Shown in pieces: positions 12,301 through 27,300 of a stretch of 64,000 nucleotides of DNA. This stretch comes from Mytilus californianus (taxonomy: Eukaryota > Mollusca > Bivalvia > Mytilida > Mytilidae), in assembly GCF_021869535.1 (NCBI RefSeq), contig NW_026262734.1:114467588-114531587 (forward strand), written 5' to 3'. The notes beneath the pieces were generated by a model. That model worked only from the letters and a program-made list of their open reading frames with translations. It ran no database searches and had not been told where the DNA came from. Each line of letters starts with the position of its first letter. The first letter of the stretch is position 1. The translations under genes and the position numbers were made by a program.

Positions 12301-15300
12301 CTCCTAGTTTTATTTAATCTTTTCGTTTCTGCATATCTCATGCAATGGCAGAACCTCTCCAATTACTATTTATGTGTTGCGTCAAAATATGATTTGTAAC
12401 ACTTGTAGTGAGAGCAAAGAGAGAACAAATCATTACAAAATGTAGAGAACACCTCGAAAAACCACCAGATTATTTGACATTGCAGCTTATAAAAGGAAAC
12501 TCAGATTTGAATAGTTTCATTTCAAGATAAAATATGTTAAAGAAAAATAAATTATACAATAAACAGGGAAACACTGTAGTTAATAAATAAAGATATCATT
12601 ACGTATAAAGATAAGAAGATGTATATTTGCTAATGAGAGACTAAATGACACAGAGATTAACTATAGGTCACTGTACAACATTCAACAATGAGTAAAACGT
12701 GACTATTTCTATATTGGCTTTCTTATTTGTCCTCGGCTAGCTACATTGGCCTTCGAAATCGTGAATTGCTTTGTTTCTCGTTTAATTCATTTTACATGTT
12801 GTCATTTAAGGGCATTTTATAAGATTTTAACTCCCTCAGGCAAAGTTGGCCTTAGACGGATTTGGCTAATTTTTAGTTCTTTTTTAGTTATATAGCTTTT
12901 CAACTGTTTCGGTTTTCTGCTTCCTTGACTTTCAAATATTCGGCTTTGAACGTTCTTGATGAAGGTAAATCGAGAAAAGCGCTTCAGACGCATGAAATTT
13001 ATAATTTGTTGTTTTCATTTTGATAGCTTGCTATATGTTATGGGATTTACAGATTGTTGACTATGATCTTTACATGCTTCTTTCATTTGATCTGTGAAGG
13101 ATAGTTGTCTTATAGGAAATCATACCACATCTTTTCTGCTTGTATTTTGTTATGTTTACTAAATTATACTGTGATCAACTGCAGAAGGAGATTTGCATTT
13201 GTCCCGTAATAAGTTTTATCCATCAATGTAAAATATAAAATGTAGTTAATATACTATATTTAGAGCCACATGATATGTTTGCAGCGGCAGATGTTAACTC
13301 TTCCACATTTAACGCGATATGTTGGCAACGTTGCCAACTATTTAAAAATATTTTGAACGTTATTCAGAGAAAAAAAAAGGCTAATTATGCCATGTGTACG
13401 AACTTATTTTACTTTTCTGTTTAAAAAATGCGTCTATGATATCAATTTAAGAATGCTATATGTAACTGATTAAATACTTACATCTGAGAGAAGGTCACTA
13501 TGCGTTGCAGCAAACAATATTTTTGGCATGACATCATTATCATCCACACAGTAGGTAAGTATTGAATTCACCCAATGTTTCACAATAGCTTAAAGATAAA
13601 TATGCATACTACAACAATGTCCTTCTTACCCTTTTTTATCTAAGAGATGATTACAAATGCAATTAGCATGTGTTCACCTAACATCTTTATATAAAATCTT
13701 ACTATTAAGACACTTTAAAACTGTGTATGTAAAACTAATGAAAACATAACGTTTAGCCGCCTTTATTAAATTACAATTGCCAGTTGTAAATCTACCAAGG
13801 AAATTATAATAGGACACTTTGGAATATCGAATGAACTGGAAATATATAGGCACCGCTTTTGGGCTATTTGTTGGCGGCCAGTTTTTATTGTTGGAGGAAG
13901 CCGGAGTGCCCTGAGAAAGCCACCGGCCTTTGATAGGAAAACTGACAATCCTAGTCAATTAAGATTGGAGTCGAGTGCACCCGCACGAGCAGGGTTCAAA
14001 CTCACAACCTCAGTGTTGACTGGTTGGTGATTACAGTAGTAACTACTTAGACCACTCGGCCACCGAGGCCCCCAGGGTAGATGGATGTCAAAAGAAAAAC
14101 AGATGTAATTGTGTTTATGTTTTGCCAAAAATAAATTTAATGTCATGCTACTTAAAGAATGTATATAAAAAAGTCTGGGTATTTCGGATCTTTTTTATTG
14201 AGCTATAAGTTCTGTATCAGATTTTGTAAATATTATTCATAATAAAACATTTGTAAAAAGCTCTTTTATGTGATTTGAAAAAAAAACCTAAACGATATAT
14301 TTTTTTAAAAATAAGATTAAAACACAAAATTAATTGAAACCCTTTGTTATTATAAGGAACTGTCCCAGAATATAACATGGAATGCTTATATGCTGTAACT
14401 AAACTATAATAGTATTTCTACTAACCTTGCAATTTTGTAAAATGTATATCGTCTACTAACATCTACTAACAATGATAATGCATTGTATCATACTAATGTA
14501 AATGAAACCTGGTGTAAGGTACCGGTATATTATGTGGGTATAAAAAATGTCAACTCTAAATAAAAAAAAAAAAGGATCGCATGAACTTCATTACCTGAGA
14601 GCTTATACCGTATACCTCAGTAATACAGCAAACTAACCACGCTTAATCATTTATAGTGACCTATAACTAAATAAGTTTCGTATTGCATATAGTTTGTTTA
14701 TATAACACGTGGTAATTGTTTCTCAGGTAATGAAACCATTTCTGTCATTAAGGCTGGGGCAGTTTTTTTCGTAAATACAGGAATGACACTGACACTTTGA
14801 AATGTGTTGTATTCTAGAAGTATATGATTTCTTTATTAGTTGTTATTGGAGTTTAGTTAGCCTTTAAATAACTGCGATATTTCTTTAAGATCTGTAATTT
14901 GTGTCTGTTGTCTGTTAGTTAATTGCTGTTTGTGATTTGTGTCGATCTAAAGGGTGAATCCAATTCTAACTGATTTTTACTGTTTCGTCTGATATTGTGC
15001 TTCAACAGTTACTCTCACAGGTAAAAAGGATAGTTTTAGATAAAAAAAAAAACTGTTTAATCTGGCCACATTGTATATGTGACTGTCCCAAATCAGATGC
15101 CTGTAGTTCATTGGTTGTGTTTGGTCACTGTATGTCATATTTGGTTTTAGTCTATTGTTCCGATCATACTCCCACGTCATATGCTTTTTCTGAATGAGCA
15201 ACCCGACGTCAATCGGTGTAAACATAAACGTTGTACGGGAAAATGCAAGGTACGCCAACAGATGTTAAATATGTGGTCAAATTACATAATGAAATGTATT

Positions 15301-18300
15301 TCTTGTACATATTTGTAAAATGAGATATTCTTCATTGTCATGCGGCTATACTTACAATCATTAGAAATATCCCCCGTAGGGTATTCTGTCAGCGGTTCTT
15401 GAAAATCCCTACTGCCATCAAACATCACCACAAATGTTCCGCCGTGCTGAACAAATAACTGATGGGTCATGTCATATGATCGTTGACCACCAAAGTCAAC
15501 TAAATCTGAAGGTGCAATCTTAATTTTGTATTGACCACTCTTAACTTCTTTTAAAATGTCGTCATGTACTGCATATGCCTCAACTTTTTTTAACTGAGGC
15601 AGACTTATTGATGTATCCTTTTTCATTTCAGGTGTGGTTGTCTTTTCATTCTGTATGTGTTTAACTTGTCTAATGTAAGCCTCGGGTGACACAGAAGCTT
15701 TTGAACTAAAACTAGTACTTTTCTTTGTAACCTGTAGATTTAGTTTTGGATGATCCGTCAAATATGGCGCGATGCACCGCTCCTGTTTTGTATCAGCGCT
15801 TTGGCGTGTAAGTATCTCACGATTTGGCTTTCCGATGATTAACTTCGTCATTACATTATGACCTCTATCTTCTGCAAAATAGAATTATCATTATAAATTT
15901 CTCACTGAAAGGAAATTTAGTGATACAGAATAGGATTGTTCTAAAACAATTAAATATGTAATGCTTAAAAAACAAATAAAGAGAAACAACAACGGAATGT
16001 GTTCCTTAAGGTTATTAGGTAGACTAAATATAAGAACATTTCAGGTAGACAAAACATAAATTACTATTCAACATAGAGGTAGTAAACACTTTTCTTAATA
16101 CAAAGTACAGGCTTTTAGTATAAGATGTGTCAAGTATGTAAGTGTTATCAAGCCAAATATATACAATGTTTGAGGAACAATGAGAGAGAAAAAGAGAACC
16201 AATCAAAAACTATATATCAAGAAAAAACAGACAACACTATTTAAAAAAACAAAGACGAACAGTCTACCAAACAGTGCATATAGAAAGCAAATACAAACAT
16301 TAACTTGACGGTGACCACCACGATATCGAGTTTAATCGTGCTGCATATTTAATATTCTATATAAAAACAACACGTCAATGCAAACAGAAAAAGTATAGAA
16401 ATATAATTATCAAAAATAAATTATGTTAATGCATTTACAACGTGAGTTGTCTTTTTTTGTAGTAAGATTTTAGAAAATAATGTTCTGGTTGTTAAGAGTT
16501 CACTTAGAGTGCCATCATTTGTGAGATCACCAACACCGAGAAGGCCGACGTAAAGATTCAATACTGTTTAAGCTCACCCTACATATGAGAGTTGTAACAT
16601 TAGTGTAAGTACCGTAACATAATTGAGTAGGCTGATATTTGCAGAAACAATGTAATATTAACGTCCAATATTTTTCAAATAAGATATTTGCTTTGCCTAA
16701 TAGCATCGTCATCAAATTATAGTGTAGCGAGTATACATGTCTCAATCGCAAGCTAATATGCTAACCAGTACTGCTTTAAATGTATGGAACTATGGAATGA
16801 GCGCCAGTGTGACGACTACCAATGAAAACGAAAGGAGCAGGAAGTTTACAATCAAATGTAACTGTATGTAATAACTAGCAATAATTGAGGTTACCGTAAC
16901 ATTAGTCTAAATAAAAGTACTGTACATGACATTATAATGTATTTCTTTTTTCTTTACATTAAGTTAAAATAAAAAAATACCGACTCAATTACAATCAATT
17001 AACGAGTAAAAAGCAACTATCTGTGTGCCTATAATTTGTATGTGAGGCGATTGTTTGTAATTCTTCCCGATCTATTAAGTAATTTTCAACTGATTTTTAC
17101 AGCTTGTTCTTATACTGTGCTGCTAAATTACAGTCCCAGGTTAGGGTGAAGATTGAGCGGTCACAAGCATGTTTAACCCTGCCACATTGTAGATTGTTAA
17201 ACATTTGAATGCTTTTATGCTGTTGTTTGTAGCCAAATACTTTGATTTTAGGTTTGTAGTAATTTTTTATTGTACCACCAAAGTCAACAAGACTGTGTTT
17301 TCAAGAATCCACATATGTATGTTCCTGTCCAAAGTCGAGACTGTAGTTCAGTGGTTGTGGTTGGTTAATGTCTGGTAATTTGTTCTTCAGAAATTGTATT
17401 GCTATAAATTAGGTTGTTAATTTTATTGTTTGATTTTTTTTTCAAACTTATCATGTAGGGGCATTATTTAGCTGACTAAACGGCATGGGTCTTTTCATTG
17501 CTGAAGGTCGTAGTGAGTCCTATGATTGTTTATATCGACGTCATTTGAACTTTGGTAGATAATGCTCTCATCGACAATCATACCGCATCTCATATTTTTT
17601 ATTTAGATCCCATTCCGGACATTATAAGAAAAAATGGTGTCTACACTATACCGACATATATAGTATACAATGTCATTTGACATTTTTTGTTCTTTCTGCA
17701 GCAGGTTCTACAGCAGCAGCATGCTGGTGGCCACTATTCAATGTTTCCCTTGATCATCTAGAGCACCTGCGATAATGTCCGTTTTTTTGTTGGGGTTCGT
17801 ATTGCTCAATCTATAGTTATCTATGTTGTGTTTTGTGTACTGTTGTTAAACTTATTGTCGTTTTTTGTTTTTTGCTATTCTTTCTATTTTATGAAAAACT
17901 GCACCGCAGGAAACTGCTACGACCGGGCAAACAAGTAAGATTTGGGTATTGGCTTTAAAAAAAATGTAGCCTGCAGTTATGCCGGTCCATTAATGTCGTT
18001 AAATAAGCACCCTTTTTCTTGATTGGTCAACCCACTATATCGCATTTACAGTGTGTTTTCGACGTATGGGTTTGAATATCCACAGTCTCTCTTTTATAGT
18101 ACACTGATTGAACCATGGTTGCTATATAAAAACAACATTCAATGCCCACAACAACAGTTGTATCTTTAGTGACACTCGAGACAAAAAACTTTTCAATGGT
18201 TATCTTCAGTTAATATTGTCGAGGGAATTTAATGTTTAATATTTTTATAATATTAATCTCTGCATGTCTTGTTAGTCAACAGGTTGCTATGCATCGTTGA

Positions 18301-21300
18301 AATTCCTATTTAAATTGAAGTAATATGCTGAAATAAATTAAGATCCTAAAAACGAATGATGTGCATTCGATATCAAACTAAGGAGATGTGGTTTCATTGC
18401 CAATATGGCAACTCTCCTTCACAGACCAAAAGGACGATAAGGCTAGCAACTATGGGTCACCCTACGACATTTAACAATGAACAAAACTCATACCGCATAT
18501 AGCAAGCTATACTGAATTGACTGCAAGCAAATTGTCCAAACAGTACCGAATTTACCGTAGTGGATAAGTTTACTGAAAGACTGAACATCTCTTAATAATG
18601 TATTGTTCAAACTTTTCACATGACGTTCAGATTAAAATTACCATCTATTTAAGACTAATATTCGTTTATGTGTGTGATCCTCTCCTTCATAAATCATACC
18701 ATGAAAAACAGAATTAAGCTTTACATTAAAAGAACATGTGAAATGCATGATAAAAACACACATTCTATATAAATAAAGGCAACAGTAGTATACCGCTATT
18801 CGAAATTCATAAATCGATTGAGAAAAAGACAAATCCGGGTTACAAACTAACACTGAGGGAAACACATCAAATATAAGTGGAGAACAACGATACAACAGAA
18901 ACACATTACCCACAGAAACGAACTATAATATAACAATGGCCATTTTCCCGACTTGGTACAGGACCTTTAAAAAAAAAAATGGTGGGTTGAACCTGGTTTT
19001 GTGGCTAGCCAAACCTCCCGCTTTTATGGCAATGTTAAATATAACATTAAAATGACATGATTACATGACAGGACTACAATAAAAATAAATGGGAGAACAT
19101 ACAGGACAAAGACACACACAAATATTAGCTATCAAAAGGTACCACGCTTATAATTTAATCCGCCAGACGCGCGTTTCGTCTACATAAGACCCATCACTGA
19201 CGCTCAGATAAAAAAAGTTCGAAAGCCAAAACAAGTACACAATTCAATATGAAAATATACATATAACGTGAAAGAATGTTAGATATATGTATCAGCTATA
19301 TAAAAAAGAAATGCGAAACATACCAAAGGGACGCTCAAACTCATTAGTCGAAAAAAAAAATTGACAACGCCATGACAAAACACGAAAAAGACAAAAAGAC
19401 AAACAGACAAAAAAAACGGTATACAAAACATAGAAAACTACAGACTGAGCAATATATAAACTATGTATAACACGGTTGTATTGATTAACCATTTCAATAC
19501 TGGCCATTAGGCTGGTGATATCAACGGTGACTTACAGTCCACCATCAGAGGTATCGACCCAGTGGTAGTAATAACATTAACGGTACGTAGTTTTCTGCAC
19601 CAGATTATTTTCTCGACATAACGTGTCACTTCTGTAATGCTCGAGGTTAAAATATATGAAAGAACAATTCTTTTATTTCTGCAACTGTTAATTAAATTGC
19701 TATATAAATATACTATATGATTTAACAATATCGACGTCCTAAATGTGCAAGTTATGTTACCTTCTTTTAAGGGAACCATATCATAAGTTTCCAAGTTGAT
19801 ACCGTTCCTTCCAAAGTGTATGACTAACCCATCTGTTGATTTCCACGTAAGCGGTATTGGACTACCAATTAGAACACTTGCAAGGGTAGATTTTCCACAT
19901 GCACAACTTCCACAAAGAAAAACTCTATTTTCATACGATTCATATGTTCCAGTGGACAGTAATATGTGGAAATCTTCGGACGTACCAGCAAAAGGAAGTA
20001 AATCCTGATTTACTAAAAGCATAAACTGAGAATCATCATCAGTTCATTGTTTTGTGTAATTAATATGTCAATTTACGAAGAATCGAGTGTGCTATATTCA
20101 TGAATTAATGTAAATTTTATATATTATAACGAAAGGCTTCTTTTATATAATAGTAAGGTTCGAAAACGGAGCCAAAAAATTGCTTGCAGTTGACAATAAA
20201 TACACTATTTTATTACAAAACATTTATCTCAACAATAATGTTTCACACATTAAAATAAATAAAACGTTTCAGTAATTTGCATATGATGTTCATTGTATAG
20301 ATTATGTCAAAGCTATATGTTTAGATTTAATATGAAGCGATACTTGGTGATAAGTTTATTTAAAAAAGGGCCTGTTTCTAAAATAAATATTAGAAAACCC
20401 GTAAGTCAGAAACATTTGATTGCATAATTAGATGTTGGTAAAAACCCTTACACAAAACATGTTGATAGATTAATGCGGCCGTTATTGCCTCTGGAATCTC
20501 TCATAATTCAGTTGAACCAATGATGACAAATTATGATATAATATGTAATAACATCGACATGATATTGGTCAGGGGATTAGCAATATGTTGGTCTTTGCAG
20601 ATAGATGTTGCAAAAATGTTCACACATTATGTTTGGTTTTTTAAATTCTGATTAATATATAAATATCAACGACTTTACAGCCATGATCTCATACTTCTAC
20701 TTTTCTATTTTTAGTTAATTTTTTGGCATAATTCCCAACCAAATCATTTTGTTATAGTTATGTTTCAATATAATGCTCATGCTATTTTTATTCTCTGGAT
20801 ACCACATTTGATGTGGCGAAGATTTATGAGTATGAAAGTGTTTTATTCCAAAGAGGAATATTCGTCTCTTTCGGGATTTATCTGAAGACTAAAATGTAAT
20901 TCTTATAAGTGACATTATTATTTGAAAATTAAATAACAGTAATCAATCGTCTTCAATGGTTCAATGCAACATTTGGGTAAAACAAAGTTCTGGCAACTTT
21001 TTAGTAGCAATAAATAATTGTATGTTTTTTTTTGCCAGTCCAACAATTGAAAGAAAACAAAAGATTACACGCATCTGTTTTTTTTTTAAATACCAGAAGG
21101 TCAATGATGTCTTTATTCGAGAATAACATAGTCATGTCAATCAGAGACCTTACTTTTCTAGATAAGGTGAAAATGATTGTGTTTTGAAAATACCTTGCGC
21201 GACCATCAACTTACAACGTTAAATAACATATGTTTTCATAGACGTACACAAAGTATAGCCAACATATAGTTTGTAGTATTAGTTACTGCATTCCGACAGG

Positions 21301-24300
21301 GCATTTGCAAGCAATACCCTTATGTCTTGGTATATATGCAAAGACAACAGTACTGAACGAATCGATTTATATGCTACTCACGAAATGCAAATGAGACACA
21401 AATCAATCATTAAAAGGTAGATGTTGTAATATATCTTACCTCCTTCGTGTTCAGACGTCTCTTGAGGTGAATCGTCTTGTTCCAGAACTGTAGTAGTGTT
21501 TTTAGGGACACTTCTTTCTTTGGTCATATAAGTCTACAATAAATTGATATTTAGCTTAAAATCAGACCACACTTAAATGAGTAAAATCAATTTTGTTAAA
21601 ACTATATATTTGGTTGAAATAAGGAGATGATGGTAATTATAAAGCATATAACAGAATGTGACCTACCGAATTATACTGATCACTGGGTTAGTACTTACGT
21701 AAGCAACACGATGGGTGCCACATGTGGAGCAGGATGTGCTTACCCTTCCGGAGCAGATGAGATCATCCCCAGTTTTTGGTTGGGCTCGTGTTGCTCAGTT
21801 TATTTTTCTATGTTGTGTTGTTTGTCTTTTTCGTTTTTAGCCATAACGTTGTCAGTTTATTTTTGACTCGTGAGTTTGAATGTCCCTTTGGTATCTTTCG
21901 CCTCTCTTTTACTGGTACCTGTTTCCAATTTCTTTTCTATCGCAAATACTTATTTTGTGGTAATACTCAACATTGTTGAGGTACAATAATTTACTTATAC
22001 AACGGTTGTCTCTATTTTAGAGTAGTAACACATTTTAATTTTGTTCGTATGAACTCAAAGAAGCGACTTTGATAAAAGCAGTGACATGCATAATTACAGA
22101 AAATAGGCTTTAATACTACATCAAACTAAATGTTTAATATGGGTTGCGGTCAAAGTTTTAAGTACAATACAAAGACTTTGACTCTAATCCTTTCCCATAT
22201 ATACTAGTTTATAGCATAGTATTTTCTTTTTTACTCGCAGCAACATTCAACCTCAAGTTGAGCTAATGAAATGTCTTTCATCTTATCTTCTTTAATGAAA
22301 TACATATACGGGTTCGTATGTGTAACTTTCTGATATACTAATATTTTCAGCATGATATGAATATTTGTTAAATGATTTGTAAAGATATTTATATTTGGTA
22401 GATATGCAATTGACAATTTTATTTTTACTTTTACTCCGATATTTATCTGATCTATGAAATCTATTGCATTGGTGTTCTTTAGCTGGTGTTTCGTCCCTTT
22501 TGAAGTAATTCACGATAAATTGCCCAAACGTTTAATTCCTTTGGGGTTTCTTTTTGTTGTAGTTCTGCATCATTAAATATAAATATATGGACAATGACAT
22601 TGCATACATAAGTCATATTATTCAAGGCTATCAAAATAGTGCTAATTTCATTTTTTTAAAGAAACAGACCAATATGAGCCAAGGGATACTTATAACAGCC
22701 AAAACAATACTTTAGCGACAAAAAAGAGGCCAAATACACCAAAGAGACATTTAAAATCTAAAATAAACTGACACTTATATATTAACCAATATCAATTATA
22801 AGTCATAGTGCGAACCCTGGTGTTTCATCTGTTACATACGATATTAAGTAATTTCTAGTAATTAATACAAAAACAAACCAATTAAAACCAAAAGTTGATT
22901 ATTAGTTGTCCTAACTTAAGAAATCACGAAGTTTACAATCGATCGGTCATACTATTTATATTTAACTGGAACTTGAAAGTTAACAATGGAACAAACAGCT
23001 TGCAACGATTGGGGAAATAACTTATATCTTGAAAAAATGACATAACATACATCATAAAACTTAAGCGAAACCAATCCAAACTCTTTAATATCAAACACGC
23101 GTTGGATCTAAAAGAGATACACAATTCATGTTTCAAAGTGGCACTTTTCGTACTCATCATACAACGTTAAATGCAGACGATAAGTAAAATTTGTTCTTAC
23201 CAAATTCTTGGAAAAAAAGTACTATATATGGGTTACGACAAGTGGGACATATTCGTGGTTATGATTGACCTAGGTATTCCACAGCAATTGTCATGTCGTG
23301 ATTATGTCGGTCTTCAATGAGATCATTTGATCAGAAAATTTACCTTTCTTCAATTATCATTATTCACGAAATGAAACTTTTATTCTTTACAATACATTGC
23401 AAAACAAATTTTGCAAATAGCTTACTAGTATATTTTTTTCTTTCACTAAAACATACAGTTTTTAGATTGAAAAACTACCCATTTGTAATATCGATACAAT
23501 AGTTTTAACAGTTGAACTTCAGACTATGATTATAACTTTAATTTATTTCCGGCCGACTAATAATATTAGAAGTGATGAGTTAACCACCATATAAATATTA
23601 TAGCCATTTGTTATTATATTAGTCAAATAGTTTTATGTAATATAAAAACTTTCAACCATTTGAAGTTGCTGCTATACAATTTAGGAACATGATGGTGACA
23701 TTGTCAGCCTTGATAATCTCCTGCAATTCTTCTCTCGGTAATTATATGTTAAACATGTAAATGTGTTTTTCTTATGTTAACAGGTTTTTTTAAGGTTCCA
23801 AAACTGACCATTTGTAAATAAAAAGAAATATTTCGAATAAAGCAGTTAAATTTCGGCATTTAAGATAACCTATTTTAAATTTAAACTGACTTTCTTACAA
23901 AAATGACATATGTATAGAGATTGAACCAATACTGTTTTTAGGCGATAAGACTATTCATAGTCCATGGATGTCAAGTATGTTTAATGAAACAATGGTCTGT
24001 CATAGATGTCATTTGATTGCGACACAATTTTGACAACTTGTATGTTAAAAAAATTATAATACTTTCTCGAACAGACTAATAAAACTACCAATTTTTTATG
24101 CCGGTCTAAATCGGCTAAATATTTTTAATCATATAATGACATATACAATGATATATATATATATATATAATGTATCTAAAAGAAAGTCCAAATAACTGTC
24201 CACTCCTGGGAAATAATGGAGCGGAGGCCTGTATTATAATATTTTCTGAAATAAAGTTTTCAGTGACAGTTTTTGTGGCTAGATATATATAAAAAATAGT

Positions 24301-27300
24301 ATACATTTACTAAAGCTAGTCAATTTGCAATGACAAATCAATACTTTCAAATAAAACAGTTTAGAAAATTCTGCCTTTTTTATATGTTGAGCAAGCAATT
24401 GTCAAAATATCACCAAACTGTTTAAGGGCAATAACACGATTCATTTTAAATGCTAAGAAAAAAAAAAAAACAATCAACTTTGAGATGTGTCAGGTGATTG
24501 CCTGTCTTTATCAGTCTAACTATTCCAATAAGAAAAATTGTCAATCTTTATACTCTGCTGCGATACTCTTTTGGCTGATTTTATGCTAAACAAATTGTTT
24601 GTCTAAAGCCAATCATTTTAGGTATCAAAACTAAGTCCATCATTTTAAATGAAGCATTTACATTCCAGCCTTTATAATGCCTTGCTAGTTTTTCATACAA
24701 ATGATTTCAATTTAACGAAAACAGACTTATCTAGGGAAGCTATTTTTTTTTTTTAGCAATGATTTATTGGTTGAAAAAAGAGAACAAGTAGAAACACAAC
24801 AAATCTGGTTTATCTTCAAAAACTTTAATAAAATTAACTCAAATAAAAAGTTTTATAATTAGTTCATGAAGATTGAGAAAAAAATCCTGGGCCTTAAATA
24901 TGATGACTCAGCATACATTCAAAGTAAACGGGATAATTTACCTAAAGCCGTATATGGAAAGAAATTCCATAATATATGCATATATGTAATTTAAATTGTT
25001 AAGCAGTTCTTATATTTACTCTTCCCAGTCATTAAAACTCATTTGCTAAACATTGGTGTTGGTTTTGTTTTTTGTCCTTTGGAAAACCCATAAGTAAGCC
25101 GTTACACCTGACTGTGTTTTCTTGTGATTTCGGCATAAACAGATACAAGCTAGAGATACAAAAAATGCCTCCATAAAAATGATAATGGTGTGTTTTATCC
25201 TTAAAATATACTAAATATCCCATATTCGCAGAAACAGCAGAATTATTTAACAAATTTGAGGCCCTAATGGCAAAAAAAAAACAACAAAAAAACAACAGAA
25301 AACAATCCCTAACTTCTGGGTCATAAAACAGATAATTTAACCTGTAAAGGGTATGATTGTATTAGTATAAAGGTCTTTTTTTTTAAGAAAACGATTAACT
25401 TGTTCTGAAATTATGTAAACAAACAAACAGATTTTAGCAGTCAGTACTATAAAAATCTCTAACGAATTTAGATATCAAACTGGTAGCTTCATACATACAA
25501 AGTTTGCAAATATGGCTTTGTTTAAACACTTTTAGTTTATATATTAGCCAAAATATGTTAGATATATGGTTAGAGATGATATTATTGTGATAAGATTTCT
25601 AAACTGACCCTCTGAGGCAGAAATTGTGAACGATAAATGTGTATTCAGTAAGAAGTAGACAGGAGACAGAGGTAGGATTGGATACCTTATATAATCTTGA
25701 ATGTTTGAATGATTAACTATTACACTTTACATTTATAGTTGAAGTTTTTAAAATAAAATAATGCATTTTCATGTATGCAGTACATTCTGACACAATTTCA
25801 CCAACTTGTTTGTTTATAACATTATAAAGTTGTTCTCAAACACACCATTCCGGTGTAATAAAAGTATTAATTTGCCATGCCAGACTATGTTAGTGGAATA
25901 TATGCATTCAGATAATAAAACATTCAGCCTTAATAATTTGTTCAGGTACTTTTTTGGCTAATGTTATGTTAAAAATAGGAATACTTTCCTAAAGCAAACC
26001 ATGTTTAGGTATCAAAACTTCCAGTTTGCAATATAAATCCATTATTTTAGATAAAACAGTTAAAGATTTGTAAATATAACTATAAAAAAACTGGATTGTT
26101 CTTAAGCTAAAAACTATTAATTTGCACTGCTGTAAAGTGCTTTTAAAATAAAGCACTGAACCTTAGATGTGTGAGTTGATTGCGACACAGTTTAAGAAAC
26201 TATCATGTTTAAAAATGAAAATAATATGTTCGCAAACAGACCATTATACGTAAACTGCAAATTGTTTATGCCGGTAACATATTTTAGATAACAAAATCTT
26301 TAGCTTTTATAATCTGTTGCAATGCTTTTTGGCTAATTTGATGTGAGAAATAGTAAACATTTTGAAAAAAGCAAACAATTTTAAGGTATTAAAACTACTC
26401 ATTTGCATTATTAGTCCATTATCTTAAAAAAAAACAGTGTAATTTCAACCTTTATGATGACTTTTTCTTTTATCTTGAGTTAGTATTTTTTATTAAAATC
26501 TTATCAGTGTTAACTAAATAGACTGTTCTAGGGCCATTCATTTCATATGCTGGCAATTTTTTTAAATATAGTTATAAAGATTAGACCGTTGGTTTTCCCG
26601 TTTGAACACTGTTTGGTTTTATACTAGTAACTTTTGGGGACCTTTATAGCATTCTGTTCGGTGTGAGCCAAGGTTCCGTGTTGTAGACTGTACTTTGACC
26701 TATAATGGTTTACTTTTATAAATTTTGACTTGGAATGAGGGTTGTCTCATTGGCACTCATACCACAACTTCTTATATCTATATAAGTCATTATGTTACCT
26801 GTATTACTTCTTTTGCATCTCTTTTTTCTTCCGAATCAATCCAGTAGTTTTCGACAACATCGTATGGTGTGTTGCCCCGCTAAAACAGCAATGTATAAGT
26901 ACGCAGGGATATCTATGTATGACATGCATACTGCAAGTACTGTAAACTACTAATTTTCGCAAACGCTTATTTTTGCGATAATGTGGTTGCTAGACAATTC
27001 AGCGCTGAATCATTTACATATTAATCTAATTTTAATTTTTATTCAAGACGAGATATACATTTACATATCAGTGACGAATACTATTTGAGTTATTTTCCTA
27101 TTTGCGGAAGTAAAATCGCTTGCTGAAATCAGTTGACAAGACCCTTTCAGACCAAATAGCTGGTAAGAAACATATTTCAATAGCAAACAAATATTAGTCT
27201 TAATGTCATGCTGGTCTGTGTCGGCTAAATATTTTTAATCAGATATTGATATATTCAGACTGTATGTTATAGAGAAAGTAAAAACAAATGTCCGTTCCTG

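Larger units (their letters stand above)
13589..15355 (-). other. Intron within the Roc domain (exons 2-3)
   Basis: Contains the SINE at 13.8-14.1 kb, the MITE-like element at 14.6 kb and repeat R3 at 14.8-15.15 kb, all described separately. No exon was seen. Confidence 0.6.
15872..19760 (-). other. Intron within the Roc domain (exons 1-2)
   Basis: Nearly 3.9 kb that separates switch I from the rest of the GTPase. It holds R3/R2 (17,085-17,595), a partial R1 (17,690-17,870), R5 (18,760-19,115), R8 (19,150-19,245) and an inverted partial R1 (19,310-19,460). No exon was seen. Confidence 0.6.
21534..26798 (-). other. Intron between ankyrin cap and linker
   Basis: About 5.3 kb. It contains R1 (21,655-21,910), a degenerate long repeat that starts near 23.4 kb, a TA run (24,151-24,170) and an inverted R4 fragment (26,575-26,775). 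No further exon was recognised. Confidence 0.55.

Noticed and set aside
13945-14074. A tRNA gene on the minus strand
   Set aside because: A and B boxes are present, but the arms do not pair as a functional tRNA, and a SINE-type body follows.
14121-14300. Possible extra minus-strand coding exon near the SINE
   Set aside because: The open frame comes from the SINE head and its flank; it has no acceptor/donor pair compatible with neighbouring exons.
21627-21979. Plus-strand frames of 79 and 67 codons
   Set aside because: They are translations of dispersed repeat R1; the other R1 copies do not keep these frames.
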